DNA of 64,000 bases from Prorocentrum cordatum (GCA_963575745.1 CAUYUJ010014330.1:1-64000), one strand, 5' to 3'. Shown: positions 20,224-32,060, numbered from the stretch's first letter. Numbers and translations are program-made. The notes: generated by a model not told the origin, from the sequence alone.

Positions 20224-21243
20224 CCCCAGACTGCTATCACCAGCTCCCCTGAAGAACCCACGAGACTCCTGGACGGTCCAAGAAGACCCCACCACGGGCC
20301 TACGACAAGGCTTCCTCTTGCTTTTCCTCCTCCTGCTCCTCTCTCTCCTGTAGTTCGCTGTCTTCCTTCTCCGCTGCCTTCTGAAGGGCCCCAGATCTGA
20401 GACTCATATCCAAGCTCACCAAAGACACCAAGGCGCCACAGGACACACCTTGGGGGCCCCAAAGAGATCCCACGACAGGCTTCCAAGGTCTGGGGAACCA
20501 CAATTTGATGCGCAGTTCTCCTTTCGTCTCAGAAGCCCACAAAACACTCGCGAAAACTAAAACATACCCCAGACCCCAGACTGACTGCTATCACCAGCTC
20601 CCCTGAAGAACCCACGAGACTCCTGGACGGCCCAAGAAGACCCCACCACGGGCCTGCGACAAGGCTTCCTCTTGCTCTTCCTCCTCCTGCTCCTCTCTCT
20701 CCTGTAGTTCGCTGTCTTCCTTCTCCGCTGCCTTCTGAAGGGCCCCAGATCTGAGACTCATACCCAAGCTCCCCAAAAACACCAAGGCGCCACAAGACAC
20801 ACCTCGGGGGCCCCAAAGAGATCCCAAAACAGACTTCCAGGGTCTGGGGAACCACAATTTGATGCGCAGTTCTCCTTCCGTCTCAGAAGCCCACGGAACA
20901 CTCGCGAGAACTAAAACATACCCCAGACCCGAGACTGCTATCACCAGCTCACCTGAAGAACCCACGAGACTCCTGGACGGTCCAAGAAGACCCCACCACG
21001 GGCCTACGACCAGGCTTCCTCTTGCTATTCCTCCTCCTGCTCCTCTCTCTCCTGTAGTTCGCTGTCTTGCTTCTCCGTTGCCTTCTGAAGGGCCCCAGAT
21101 CTGAGACTCATATCCAAGCTCCCCAAAGACACCAAGGCGCCACAAGACACACCTCGGGGGCCCCAAAGAGATCCCACGACAGGCTTGAAGGGTCTGGGGA
21201 ACCACAATTTGATGCGCAGTTTCCCTCTCGTCTCGGGAGCCCA
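20221..21243. repeat. Three tandem copies of a 350-355-bp repeat
   Basis: Units start at 20221, 20571 and 20925 (AGACCC(C/G)AGACTG...) and each ends near AAACATACCCC; the third stops at 21243. Units differ by scattered substitutions and a 4-bp insertion in unit 2. Inside are CAAGAAGACCCC and CCCCAAAGAGATCCC motifs related to the CAAGA/CTTGG family. The minus-strand reading frame across units has no recognisable domain. Confidence 0.85.
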
Positions 21244-21552
21244 CCTCCTTTGTCTCCTGTTTCTCCCTCTCCTCGTCCTCCTTCTCCTCCCTCTGTCCAC
21301 CTTTCTCCCCCGCCGCACTCTGCTGGTCCTCCTCCTCCTCCTCCTCCTCCTCCTCTCCTCTCTCCCCCCTCACCGACTTCTTATACTCTTCCTTCAGAGA
21401 GCCCGGGCACTAAACTATGATGCTCAGTTTTCCTTCAAGCTCCTCTCACCTCGTCCTCCACATCCTCCCCTTCTCCCGCTTCCCCTCCACCATGTTGCTT
21501 CATTTTCAGTACACTCCGACGCGTTGGCTCGAAGTGCGTAGATCTCCCATTC
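21244..21552. repeat. CT-rich tract with TCC run
   Basis: Pyrimidine-rich + strand, TCC-pure at about 21328-21356. It forms the left border of the zinc-ribbon gene. Confidence 0.7.
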
Positions 21553-21594
21553 TTGGGATGGGCATATGTACGCCGTGATCATTTGCTTTGCGCC

Positions 21595-22116
21595 ATGGGC
21601 CCCAAGCGGGCAGCATGCTTTGCGTGCTCTGTCTGCGAGGCCGACCTGCCGCGCGACTCGTTCACACCTAACCAGCTAAACAAAGCCACGAAGACTTGCA
21701 AAGAATGCGCCACACGGGCATCTTTCACGTGCTCGGTGTGCACGACCGACCTTCCGCGCCACTCTTTCACACCCACTCAGCTACACAAAGCCACAAAGAC
21801 TTGCAACGCATGCGCCGCCCTCCAAAACAAACCTGCGGTGGCCTTGCCGTGTACTCGCTGTCACGAGGAGCTCGCCCCCGAGGACTTCGCAGTTCGACAC
21901 CGACACAAAACCGAGAGAATGTGCAAGGCATGTGTTGCGCAGCCAGCTTCATTTTGTGTCTGTGCTCGATGCGGAGAAGCATTACCGCTGGGCGATTTTG
22001 CTCCCAGATGGCACGCCCGCAACCAAAAGATATGCCGACACTGCTGTCCATTTCCTCCTCCTCCTCCTCCTCGTCCTCCTCCACCTCCTCCTCCTCCTCC
22101 GCGCGCTCTCTCTCTC

Positions 22117-22155
<39 letters not shown>

Positions 22156-22287
22156 GTGCCTCTCTGTCGCACCCCTCCACCCGCCCGCGCGCCTTCTGAG
22201 TTCTTCTGTTTTGTAATAACAAAAACTGTTTGCTGTTTTTCTAAGACTCTGGGACTTTCCCCCGTCGCCGCGGCCGGGTTCTCGTGA
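21595..22287 (+). CDS. Four-repeat CxxC...CxxC zinc-binding protein (Stc1-like repeats)
   Basis: 230 residues from the ATG of MGPKRAACFA; an upstream in-frame codon at 21553 is also possible. Four tandem units carry paired CxxC: Cys11/14 with 35/38, 46/49 with 70/73, 86/89 with 110/113, 123/126 with 147/150. Each has the pattern C-x2-C..LP...F...Q(L)..A.K.C..C, which resembles Stc1-type domains known from fungal heterochromatin adaptors; that link is my inference. Units 1 and 2 are nearly identical, so they duplicated recently. After Cys150 (22044) the frame runs into (TCC)n and (TC)n and gives poly-Pro and Leu-Ser strings, so the natural C-terminus or next exon is uncertain. Function unknown. 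Confidence 0.6.
22053..22160. repeat. (TCC)n followed by (TC)n
   Basis: TCC tract 22053-22098, then TC tract 22106-22156. It interrupts the end of the zinc-ribbon reading frame. Confidence 0.9.
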
Positions 22288-22750
22288 AACTGATGGTCAG
22301 AACGCATCGTGGACAGGTTCGGAGGTCAAGTTTTTCAGGGAGTCGTCGTCGCCGCCGTCGTCGTTGTCATCGTCCTTGGCTCGGCTGGCCCGCGCGCCGA
22401 ATGGGCCCGCGTGGCAGAGAAGGAAAAGGAGCAGGAGGCGGGACGGAGGAGAAAAAGGAGGAAGAGGAAGGAACGGTGAGGATTGCGAGAAACAGGAGGG
22501 GCCCCAGGAAGACGGAAGGAGGGCACGGAGGAGCAGGAGGAGGGGAGGGCAAACGGCGGAAACAGAAGACAGCTTTCACTGGGACCCGTGCTCTCGCCGA
22601 GGCGCCGGCCACATCTCTCATTCAAAATCGTGTTGCCGCTTCGCTCGCGGGACTCCCAGCCTCTACCAGGTCAGCATCCCGTCCTCCAGCATGCGGCCGC
22701 CGACTTTCCTCTCAATTCTTGACGCTTCGCGTATCCCCACCGGCCCGTCC
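22161..22750. other. No gene recognised
   Basis: Mixed sequence with a purine-rich stretch (22420-22570). Frames on both strands show no motif. Confidence 0.5.
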
Positions 22751-23580
22751 AGAATTGATTGCCAGCTTTCCCGAGGCCTCTTGGAGGCTATCCTGAGCCA
22801 TGCTCGGCTAGAGGCTGTCGGAAGCTATTCTGAGCCATGCTCGGCTATGTTGGGCCATATTCAGGCTGTCTTGAGGCCTCTTGGAGATCTGTCGGAGGCT
22901 CTATCTTGAGCCATGCTTGGCTATCTTGGGCCATTTTGGAGGCCATCTTGGGCTATCTAGGGCTCTCTTGGAGCCATCTTGGGCCAAAAAGGGCGGGGTG
23001 GAGAATCTTCAGGAGAGGCTGGGAGGCCTCTCGGGCCCGTCTTGGGCCCCATTGTTCAAAAAGAGCGGGGGTCCTCAGTTCAGGTCCCCCCCTCGGAGGC
23101 TCTCAAACGGCGTCTTGGGGACGTGTTGGAGCGCTCTTTGGAAGCCTCTTGGGCGATCTTGGGGCCGTCTTGGGCCTTCTTGGGCCCCTCTTGGGGCTCT
23201 CTTGGGCCATCTTGGGGCCATCTTGATGCCTCAGGGGCCCGTCGGAAGCGAAAAGACGATAATGCCAAACACATTGACTTTCCTTAGGCTTTTGAAGGGT
23301 TTTGGCTTCTTGGAGGGCGCCGTGGAGGGCTCGAAGGGCACGTGGATCCGTCTTGAGGACTCTTGGAGGTGTGTCGGAGGCTATCTTGACCCATCTTGAG
23401 GTATCTTGGGCCATCTTGGAGGCCATCTTGCGACTTGGAGCGCCTCTTGGAGCCATCTTGAGCCATCTTGGACGCTCTAACGCCTCCATCCCCCCCCCCC
23501 CTCCAGGCCCAGGGGAAGGTTACCCCTCCCCCGAGCAGGGGAAGGAAGGGGAAGAGAGAAAACCAAACTCGTTATACCAC
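22751..23580 (+). repeat. CTTGG short-period repeat block 2
   Basis: Same composition as block 1: CATCTTGGGCC, CTCTTGGGGC and GAGGC(C/T) every 10-13 bp. The A+T-richer core GTCGGAAGCGAAAAGACG lies at 23238. The block ends GCCATCTTGGACGC...AACGCCTCC, C run, CCAGGGG, as in block 1. Confidence 0.75.
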
Positions 23581-24394
23581 CGTAACCCTAAAGGGCCGGT
23601 GGGACTTCCACCTATAGACTTCCAGCCTCCATCAGCTCAGCACTCCGACCTCTAGCGTCCGGCATCCGACTTTCCACCTTCACCTCCACTCCAGCGTCCA
23701 CCAACTCTGCGCCCTGAGCCCCGCCCCGGGCGCTACCGCGCACTCGCCTCGCCTCGCCTCCGCTCGCGCAATTCCCACACACCTCATTGAACAATTGTGT
23801 TCTCGCCCGCGCCCAGAAACATCGTAGGTGCAAGGATCAAGATTAGAAGGCGAAGCGCAGCGAGCCTTAAAATCTTGTATATATATATATATATATACAT
23901 ACATATATTCGGAGGTTTGAGCGAACTCGTTTCACGGGCGCTTGCCTAGGGAACCTTCGGCGGCGCGTTTCGAACTGGGGGGTGGGCCCCCCCCCAACAC
24001 TCGGCGCGGGGGGCCCAACACTTCGGCGCCGTCGATCAAAACCAGGAAGACTCCCCTCCCCACCCAAACCCCCCCTCCCGAACCCCCCGCCCCCCCCTCC
24101 CCCCCCCTCCCAAGCGGAGGTGGTAGGGTTCAAACCCCCCCACCCCTCCTCCCAAGGAGGGTGGGGGTTCAAATACCCCGCCCCCCTCGGCGCACGGCGC
24201 CGGCCCTGTGCGGCCGCCAGCAGCGACGATGACCAGAGGCAGCCCAGGGGGTGGAAGGGAGGGGTTCAAATTCCCCCCCCCTAGCGCCGGGAGGGAGGGG
24301 GAGTTCAACCCCCTCCCCCTGGCGCCCGCGGCGGCGCTGGCGGCGGCCAGCAGCGCCGGCGCGGGCGCCGGCGACGGCGGGGACGCACCGACAC
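23581..24394. other. GC-rich DNA with repeated C/G runs
   Basis: Contains a TA run at 23877 and several GGGTTCAAA(C/T)CCC-like short palindromes between C and G runs (24128, 24166, 24263, 24303). No gene recognised. Confidence 0.5.
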
Positions 24395-25605
24395 TCACCA
24401 CCACTACCACCACCACCACTGCCACCACCTCCACCGCGCCTCACCCCACCACTACCACCAACACCACCACCACCACACAACAACAGCACGCACAAACCAC
24501 ACCACCACACAGCAGCACGACCTACCACCACAACCACCACCGACCACCACGCACCACCACCACCACCACAAAAATCCACCACCACTACCACTACAAACCA
24601 CCACAAATCCTACACCAACCCCAACACCGCCACAACCACCACACTACCCAGCACGCAAACACACCGGCCTCCACAACAAACACCACACCACCACCCCCAC
24701 CACCACCACCACCACAACAACAAAACGTCCACAAACCACCGCCACTACCACAACCCACCACCACCACCACCACCACCACCACCACCAACAACAACAGCAC
24801 CACAGAACCACCACCACCACCACCACCACAGCCACCACCACCACCACAACCACCACCACAACTCACAAGCACCACCACCACCACCACCACAAAACCCACC
24901 ATCACTACCACTACCACCACCATAATCTACCACACCACCACCACCGCCACAACCACCAGCACTACCAGCAGCGCAACACACCGCCACCACAACAAACCAC
25001 CACACCACCACCACCACCACCGCCACCACCACCGCCACAACAAACGTCCACAAACCACCGCCACTACCACAACCCACCACCACCACATACCACCAACACA
25101 CCACCACAACTCACCATCACCACCACCACCACCACCACAAAAAAAAAAACACCACTACCACCACCATCACAATCTACCAACAACAACACCACCACCACCG
25201 CCACAATCACCAGCACTACAACCACTACAACACCACCAACAGCACTACACCAGCAGCTCAACCCACCACCACCACCACAAACCACCACACCACCACCACC
25301 ACCACCACCACCACCGCCGCCACCACCACCACCACCACCACCACCACCACCACCTCCACACACCACCCCACCGCCACCCCGACCACAACCCACCACCACC
25401 ACCAACTACCACCACAACCATCACAACCAAACACAACCACCAAACACCGACCACCACTACAACCCACCCACCACCACCACCACCACCACCACCACCACAA
25501 ACCACCACCACACCTCCCCCAAACCACCACCACCACCACCCACCGCCACAACCACCACCACCACAACAAACCACCACACCACCACCAATACCACCATCAC
25601 CGTCG
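24395..25605. repeat. 1.2-kb (CCA)n array
   Basis: CCA/ACC trinucleotide DNA with scattered ACAAC, GCCA and CTACCA variants and almost no G on the + strand. Frames read poly-Thr, poly-His or poly-Pro on + and Gly/Val/Trp on minus. No coding signal beyond the repeat. Confidence 0.95.
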
Positions 25606-25833
25606 TCCTCGTCGACGCTCCCCGCCACCGCCGCCCGCCGCCGCAGGCGCTGGCGCCGGCCCAGAAATGAAAATCGTCGTCCCCGCCGCCGTCGCCACCG
25701 CCGACGCAAGCGCCGGCCCGAGGAGAGGGGAAGCCGGGGTGGGGTGGGTTCGAACCCGCCCCCCCTCCATCACAAGGGGGGGGGGGGTCGGTTTCACCCC
25801 CCCCCCCTTCCAAGCGACCACAGAACGCGCTCT

Positions 25834-25988
25834 TTCGGAGGTTGACAGACCTCCTACCCTGACACGTCGATTAGCGAATTGACCGTCTTCGGTTCGCGAG
25901 AGGGCGTTGCGGCCGTCATGTTTTCTGGTCCAGGTCCGTCGATTTCGGTCCCAGGCCGTTTTCACTAAAGGGAGGTGTGCTAAGGGAG
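25834..25988. mobile_element. TIR element P, copy 2
   Basis: Inside matches copy 1 (CTGACACGTCGATTAG...CGAATTGACCG...GTTTTCACTAAAGG). Ends GGAGGTTGACAGACCTCC and GGGAGGTGTG are decayed relative to copy 1. Confidence 0.6.
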
Positions 25989-26018
25989 TTTTTTTTTTTC
26001 ACCGCATATATTGATATA

Positions 26019-26024
26019 TGATAT

Positions 26025-26056
<32 letters not shown>
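26019..26056. repeat. (TA)n microsatellite
   Basis: AT-rich patch ending in a TA run. Confidence 0.9.
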
Positions 26057-26060
<4 letters not shown>

Positions 26061-26330
26061 AAGGGCTTCGCCCCCTGCCGCCGGCCCCCTCTCTCGGAGA
26101 ATGGGCCATGGAAGAGCTAAGTCATGAGGCTTTGGCGCTGTCTTGCAGCAGTATCGGAACTTCATGCGAGGCCGATTCGCAATCGCAAAACCAACTGATC
26201 ACAAGAGGGGTTACCACACACGGCGATTGGTAAGACGTGTATGGTTTACGAGCTTGGTTACCACACCTTGGGATTAAAGGGCCGAGGGAGTACTCGCAGT
26301 TTGGGTTACCACGCCTTGCGATGGATGTGC

Positions 26331-26560
26331 GTGAGGGGTGGCACCGAATTTCAGAAATGTGGCAAATCCCCTGTGTTTTTGGACCCTGACCCCGCGGATC
26401 TGCGTGAGGGGTGGCACCGAATTTCAGAAATGTGGCAAATCCCATGTGTTTTTGGACCCTGACCCCGCGGATGTGCGTGAGGGGTGGCACCGAATTTCAG
26501 AAATGTGGCAAATCCCATGTGTTTTTGGACCCTGACCCCGCGGATCTGCGTGAGGGGTGT
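26331..26560. repeat. 73-bp tandem repeat, three units plus remnant
   Basis: Units begin GTGAGGGGTGGCACCG at 26331, 26404 and 26477; a fourth starts at 26550 and breaks off. They are nearly identical. Upstream (26200-26330) the motif GGTTACCACNC recurs three times. Confidence 0.9.
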
Positions 26561-26869
26561 CGATTTCGAGCCCCCCCAGCAATTCAGACAACGCGCCCAG
26601 GGGACGCTGGAAAGTCTTGTTTGGGCCTCCCCCCCCTCGCGCGGTCAATCAACTAGTTACAGTAACCAGCAAGAAGCAGAACTGTAACACTGGAAACTAC
26701 AAGCTACAACTTGTACTGGAAACTGCGAACCCGTGCCTCGGAGCCTGGTGGCCCCACAAGGGGGCCGGCGGATTCTTAACGAGATACACACGCGTATCTT
26801 ATATACATATATATATGTGTATGTATGTATGTATGTATGTATGTATACACGCAAATGCTGCACCTCCAC

Positions 26870-29800
26870 GACGCTTCAAGACGCTTCTCCAAAGCGCTTC
26901 AAGAGGCCGAAATCGTTTATTATTTTACTAAGGTTTTGGACACATTTTGATTTCCCGCCTTCTCAGCTTTCCGACGCTCCACGACGGCTCAAAGGCCCCC
27001 CGCGGACGCCCCAAGAGAGCCCAAGAGGCTTCCAAGAGGGGCTCAAGACGGCTCTGGAGGGCCCCAAGACGGCCCAAAACGCGCTCAAGACGGGCGAAAA
27101 GAGCCCCAAGATGGCCCCAAGAGGGCTCCAAGAGGGGAACTGCGAACCGGAAATTCGAGCCTCCCGCTTCCACAGGGCCCCGGGAGGCCCCAAAGAGGCC
27201 CCAAGAGGCCCCAGGAGACCCCCAAGAAGCCCCCAGGAGGCCCAAATGAGGCTTCAAGAGGCTCCCAAACAGCCCCGAAGAACCCCCCGTGGGAGGTCGG
27301 GGAGGTCCAAAATAGTCCAGGGCGGCCTCCAGAGGCTCCCAAGACGGCCCAAGCGGGCCCCGAGTCGCCGAAAGACCGCTCCAGGATGCCCAAGGTAGGC
27401 CCAAGACGGCCCGAGAGGCCCCCAAAGGCACTCCACGACGCTTCAAGACGCCTCTCCAAAGCGCTTCAAGAGGCCGAAATCGTCAATTTCACTGAGGTTT
27501 TCTAACGATTTTGGCCTTCCAGCCTTTTCGGCTGTCCGACGTTCCAAGACGGCTCAATAGGCCCCCAAGAGCGCCCCAAGACGGCCCAAGAGGGCCCCAA
27601 GACGGCCCTAGAGTCGCCCAAGACAGCCCAACAGAGCCGTCTTCAGGCCCTCTTGGAGGCCTCTTGGGCTGTCTTGGGGCGTCCGCGGGGGGCCTGTGAG
27701 CCGTCGTGGAGCGTCGCAAAGCTGAAAAGGCGGGAAAGGCAAATGTGTCCAAAACCTTAGTAAAATTAGCGATTTTGGCCTCTTGGGGCCCTCTGGGGGG
27801 GCCTCTTGGAGCGTCTTGGGGGCCTCTTTGGCCGTCTTGGGCTTATCTTGGGCATCTTGGGGCCCTCTTGGCGCCCTCTTGGGCCTCTTGGAGCCTGCTG
27901 GGCCTGTCGTGGAGCGCTCTTGGGGCACTCTTGGGCCGCCTGGGCTGCTCCCAGGAGGCTCCAGGCCCCCCCCGTCCCGCCATGGGGGGTCGAGGCACCT
28001 GTCCTGGGGCCCCCGGCCTCGCCCCTCCCGCTTGAAGAGTGCCCCAGGAGGCCCCAAGGAGCCCCCAAGAGGCCCCAGGAGGCCCCCAAGAGGCACCCAG
28101 GAGGCCCAAACGAGGCCTAAAGAGGCCACAAAACAGCCCCGAGGAGGCCCCACAACGGTCCCAAAACGGCTACCGAGAAGCTGCGAAACTGCCTTCACGA
28201 CGTCCCCGACAGGCCAACCACGAGATCCAAACCAACACCCATGAGGCCTCTGACCCACCACCCAGGGCACTGTGGCGGGAGCAGTGACAGCACTTGTGCA
28301 CAGCATGTTCCGGCGGGAGCCTTCCGGAACACGTTGCAGGGGGAGGAGGAAGATCAGGAGGAGAGAGAGCTGGAGTGGGAGGAGGAGGAGGGGGACGAGG
28401 AGGAGGAAGAGGCCTCCAAGACAGCTCCAAGATAGCCGAAGAAGCTTCCAAGAGGGCCCTGGGCGGCCCACGAGGGCCCCAAGGCGGTGCCTGAGGCGCC
28501 CAAGAAGGCCCGAGAGGGCCCCAAGACAGCCCCAAGAGAGGCCCAAGAAGGGAAACACGAACTGAGAATCCGAGCTTTCTACCCCGAGAGGTTCTCGGGA
28601 AGTCCCAAGAGGCCCCCCAAGAAGCTCCCAAGAGGGCCGACGAGGTTCCAAGAGATCTCCCAAGGTGGCCCCAAGAGGCACAACTCATTGTTTTACGATT
28701 GGGCTTTGACGGGTTTGAATTTTTTCGGCCTTTTGGCATCCCGATGCTGCAAGACGGCCCAAGAGGCTTCCAATACCGCTCCAATATAGAGGAAGAGGCC
28801 TCCAAGAGGGCCCCAAGACGGCCCGCGAGGGCCCCGAGACGGTGCTTGAGGTGCCCAAGACGGCCCGAGCGGGCCCCAAGAGCCCCAAGAGAGGCCCAAG
28901 ACGGGGAACGCGACCCAACAGCAGAGCGTTCCCCCGAAAAGGCCCACATGAGGCCGCAAGAGGACCCCAAAAGCTTCCCGAGGGCCCAAAAGGCCCCCAG
29001 GAGACGTCCAAAAGGTTCCAAAATAGCCCAAGAGTGCCCTCGATGCGTCAAAACTGCTTCCACGGGAGGCTTCCGGATTGCCTCAATCTGGCCGCAGACG
29101 TGCACGACGCCCGGGCGCCCAGGGCGCAGGAGGGCCTCCAGAGGCTCCCAAGACGGCCCAAGCGGGCCCCGAGTCGCCGAAAGACCGCTCCAGGACGCCC
29201 AAGATAGGCCCAAGACGGCCCGAGAGGCCCCCCAAGGCACTCCACGACGCTTCAAGACGCCTCTCCACAGCGCTTCAAGAGGCCGAAATCGTCAATTTCA
29301 CGGCGGTTTTCGAACGATTTTGGCCTTCCAGCCTTTTCGGCTGTCCGACGTTCCAAGACGGCTCAATAGGCCCCCAAGAGCGCCCCAAGACGGCCCAAGA
29401 GGGCCCCAAGACGGCCCCAGAGTCGCTCAAGACAGCCCAACAGAGTCCCAAGACAGCCCCAAGATGTGCCCAAGAGGGGGACCACGACTCCAACATTCGA
29501 CCCTCCCGCCTGAAGAGTGCCCCAGGAGGCCCCAAGGAGCCCCCAAGAGGCCCCAGGAGGCGCACCCAGGAGGCCCAAACGAGGCCTAAAGAGGCCACAA
29601 CACAGCCCCGAGGAGGCCCCACAACGGTCCCAAAACGGCTACCGAGAAGCTGCGAAACTGCCTTCACGACGTCCCCGACAGGCCAACCACGAGATCCAAA
29701 CCAACACCCATGAGGCCTCTGACCCACCACCCAGGGCACTGTGGCGGGAGCAGTGACAGCACTTGTGCACAGCATGTTCCGGCGGGAGCCTTCCGGAACA

Positions 29801-30720
29801 CGCTGCAGGGGGAGGAGGAGGAGGAAGAGAGCTGGAGTGGGAGGAGGAGGAGGGGGACGAGGAGGAAGAGGCCTCCAAGACAGCTCCAAGATAGCCGAAG
29901 AGGCTTCCAAGAGGGCCCTGGGCGGCCCACGAGGGCCCCAAGGCGGTGCCTGAGGCGCCCAAGAAGGCCCGAGAGGGCCCCAAGACGGCCCCAAGAGAGG
30001 CCCAAGAAGGGAAACACGAACTGAGAATCCGAGCTTTCTACCCCGAGAGGTTCTCGGGAAGTCCCAAAGATCCCAAGAGGCCCCCAAGAAGCTCCCAAGA
30101 GGGCCGACGAGGTTCCAAGAGATCTCCCAAGGTGGCCCCAAGAGGCACAACTCATTGTTTTACGATTGGGTTTTGACGGGTTTGAATTTTTTTCGGCCTT
30201 TTGGCATCCCGATGCTCCAAGACGGCCCAAGAGGCTTCCAATACCGCTCCAATATAGAGGAAGAGGCCTCCAAGAGGGCCCCAAGACGGCCCGCGAGGGC
30301 CCCAAGACGGTGCTTGAGGCGCCCAAGACGGCCCGAGAGGGCCCCAAGAGCCCCAAGAGAGGCCCAAGAAGGGGAACGCGACCCAACAGCAGAGCGTTCC
30401 CCCCGAAAGGCCCACATGAGGCCGCAAGAGGACCCCAAAAGCTTCCCGCGGGCCCAAAAGGCCCCTAGGAGACGTCCAAGAGGTTTCAAAATAGCCCAAG
30501 AGTGCCCTCGATGCGTCAAAACTGCTTCCAGGAGGCCCCCGGGAGGCTTCCGGATTGCCTCAATCTGGCCGCAGGTGGCCTCAAGTCGGGCCTCCACGCA
30601 GCAAGGACGGCCAATGACGGCTTCAGATTACAGAACCGATGCCCCCAAGGGACCCGCAGACGCCCCCCCCAAGAGGCACCCAAGAGGTGCCTCCAACAGC
30701 CAGTTGACAAAGCATGCGGA
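26870..30720. repeat. CAAGA/CTTGG short-period repeat block 3 (composite)
   Basis: About 3.8 kb built mainly of CCCCAAGAGGCCC and CAAGACGGCCC at 10-13-bp spacing, the reverse complement of blocks 1, 2 and 4. A+T-richer cores with the pattern TTTTCGGC...TCCGACG(T/C)TCCAAGACGGC recur at 26930-26985, 27510-27560, 28690-28755, 29310-29360 and 30160-30225. Segment 27650-28015 has opposite polarity and mirrors 26910-27030. GGA-rich inserts occur at 28340-28410 and 29808-29868. Open frames such as RPKRAPRGPQ are artefacts. Confidence 0.75.
27330..30573. repeat. Segmental duplication (27330-29095 and 29137-30573)
   Basis: 27330-27630 matches 29137-29437 and 28018-29095 matches 29497-30573, in the same order and with high identity. 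The first unit has an extra 0.37-kb opposite-polarity piece (27650-28015). Both units contain the same non-repeat landmark (GCATGTTCCGGCGGGAGCC at 28304 and 29773). Confidence 0.8.
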
Positions 30721-30805
30721 ACACCCCAGAAGCTCCTCAGATGCCGTCGCGCGCCTGTGCTTGATAGCGTTGTCCAAGATCGTCCAGCGCCCCCCCGGCC
30801 TGGGC

Positions 30806-30866
30806 TAGAACCATCGCGCGCGCGAAGCGCGCCCGATGGTTCTAGTATATATATATATATATATGC
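30806..30866. repeat. 39-nt hairpin plus (TA)n
   Basis: TAGAACCATCG ... CGATGGTTCTA arms with GCGCGC between (30806-30844), then a TA run. Confidence 0.85.
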
Positions 30867-31369
30867 GTTTGTATGTAGTCCCAGAGGGTCTTTAACGCTA
30901 TCCCCCCGAGGCTCTCGGCTGGCAGTTAAACTCGTCCTTCCCCTCCTCGTCGTCGTGGTCGTCGTCCTACCCATCATCTTCATCATCGTCGCCAGCATAA
31001 CCGTCATCACCATCACCATGACCATTGGATCTGACCATGACCATGAGCAGGACCAGGACCATCATCATCACCATCAGGGGTCCCCATCTCCTCCCCCGAT
31101 CATGAGCGGTGGTCGCCGCGTGGGAATGAGTTGTTCCCCGATGTTGCTGAGGTTCCAATCCATCAATAAGCTTGCGCCAATAATAAGTACCAATCGCTTC
31201 GCTCATTCCCGCGGCCCGTATGGTGCCATCGTTGGCGTTTGCGTGCGCGTGCGTGGCTATGCGGCGCTGCTGGTCGGCGCTGCTGCGGTTGTGGGTGATA
31301 GTCCTCATGGATGTTTCTTGGTGTCTCTTCGGAGGGTTCTCGGGGGGGTCATGTGCAGCAGTCTTATGG
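30867..31369. other. No gene recognised
   Basis: Contains a CATCATCACCATGACC-rich patch (30970-31075). Frames show no motif. Confidence 0.5.
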
Positions 31370-31860
31370 GCCCTTGAAGGCCTCTTGGGGGCGCCTTGGA
31401 TACCTCTTGGGGCTCCCTTGGCGCCTCTTGGGGGCTTCTTGGACCCTCTTGGGGGGCTTTGGGGGGCCGCTTGGGGCAGCCTGGACGCATCTTGGGGCCG
31501 ATGGTCCGAAATGCCCGTTCGGTTTCCTCCTTTTGGGTCCCCTCGTGGGGCCGTCCTTGGGCTCTCTCCGTCCGTCTTGGAGGCCTCTGGGGCCATTTCG
31601 GGGCCCTCTTGGGCCGTGGTCGGGTTTTTTTGGAGGGCTCTCACGCTGTTTTGGAGCGATCTTAGGGACTTCTTGGGCCGTCTTAGAGCGTCGGCCACCG
31701 AAAAGGTGAGAACGCTGAGAACCTTCAATCGCCAATGGAAAATCTTTGACATTTGCCTCCTAGGAGGTTTCTTGGGAGTGGTATTGGAGCCATCTGTGGG
31801 CGTCTCGAAGGCGGCGGAAGCCGTCTGGAGGCCATCTTGGGCATCTTGGAACGACTCCCG
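31370..31860 (+). repeat. CTTGG short-period repeat block 4
   Basis: CTTGGGG-type repeats with the core GCGTCGGCCACCGAAAAGG at about 31685, which corresponds to the cores of the other blocks. Right border near 31860. Confidence 0.7.
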
Positions 31861-32060
31861 GTGACTCTGAGCCCTCGTAGACCTCCGGCATCCATGACGG
31901 GTATTTTTCGCACGGGGTTCCCCAGGGGCAGCCACGTGCGCGCGAACTAGAAGTAGTCTTAAAGCTGTTACCGGAAATTTTAGCACGCCTTGGGCCCGCT
32001 TGGCCTGCGAATTTCCCCTTGTTGGTTTTTGAAAGACTTTCTGCGGTTACGCATGTATGT

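Noticed and set aside
24120-25760. GGTTCGAACCC- and GGTTCAAA-like words suggesting tRNA T-loops
   Set aside because: They are flanked only by C and G runs; no acceptor stem, D-arm or anticodon arm can be drawn.
24208-25845. 545-residue Thr/His/Pro-rich frame
   Set aside because: Produced by the CCA array; flanks have no domain.
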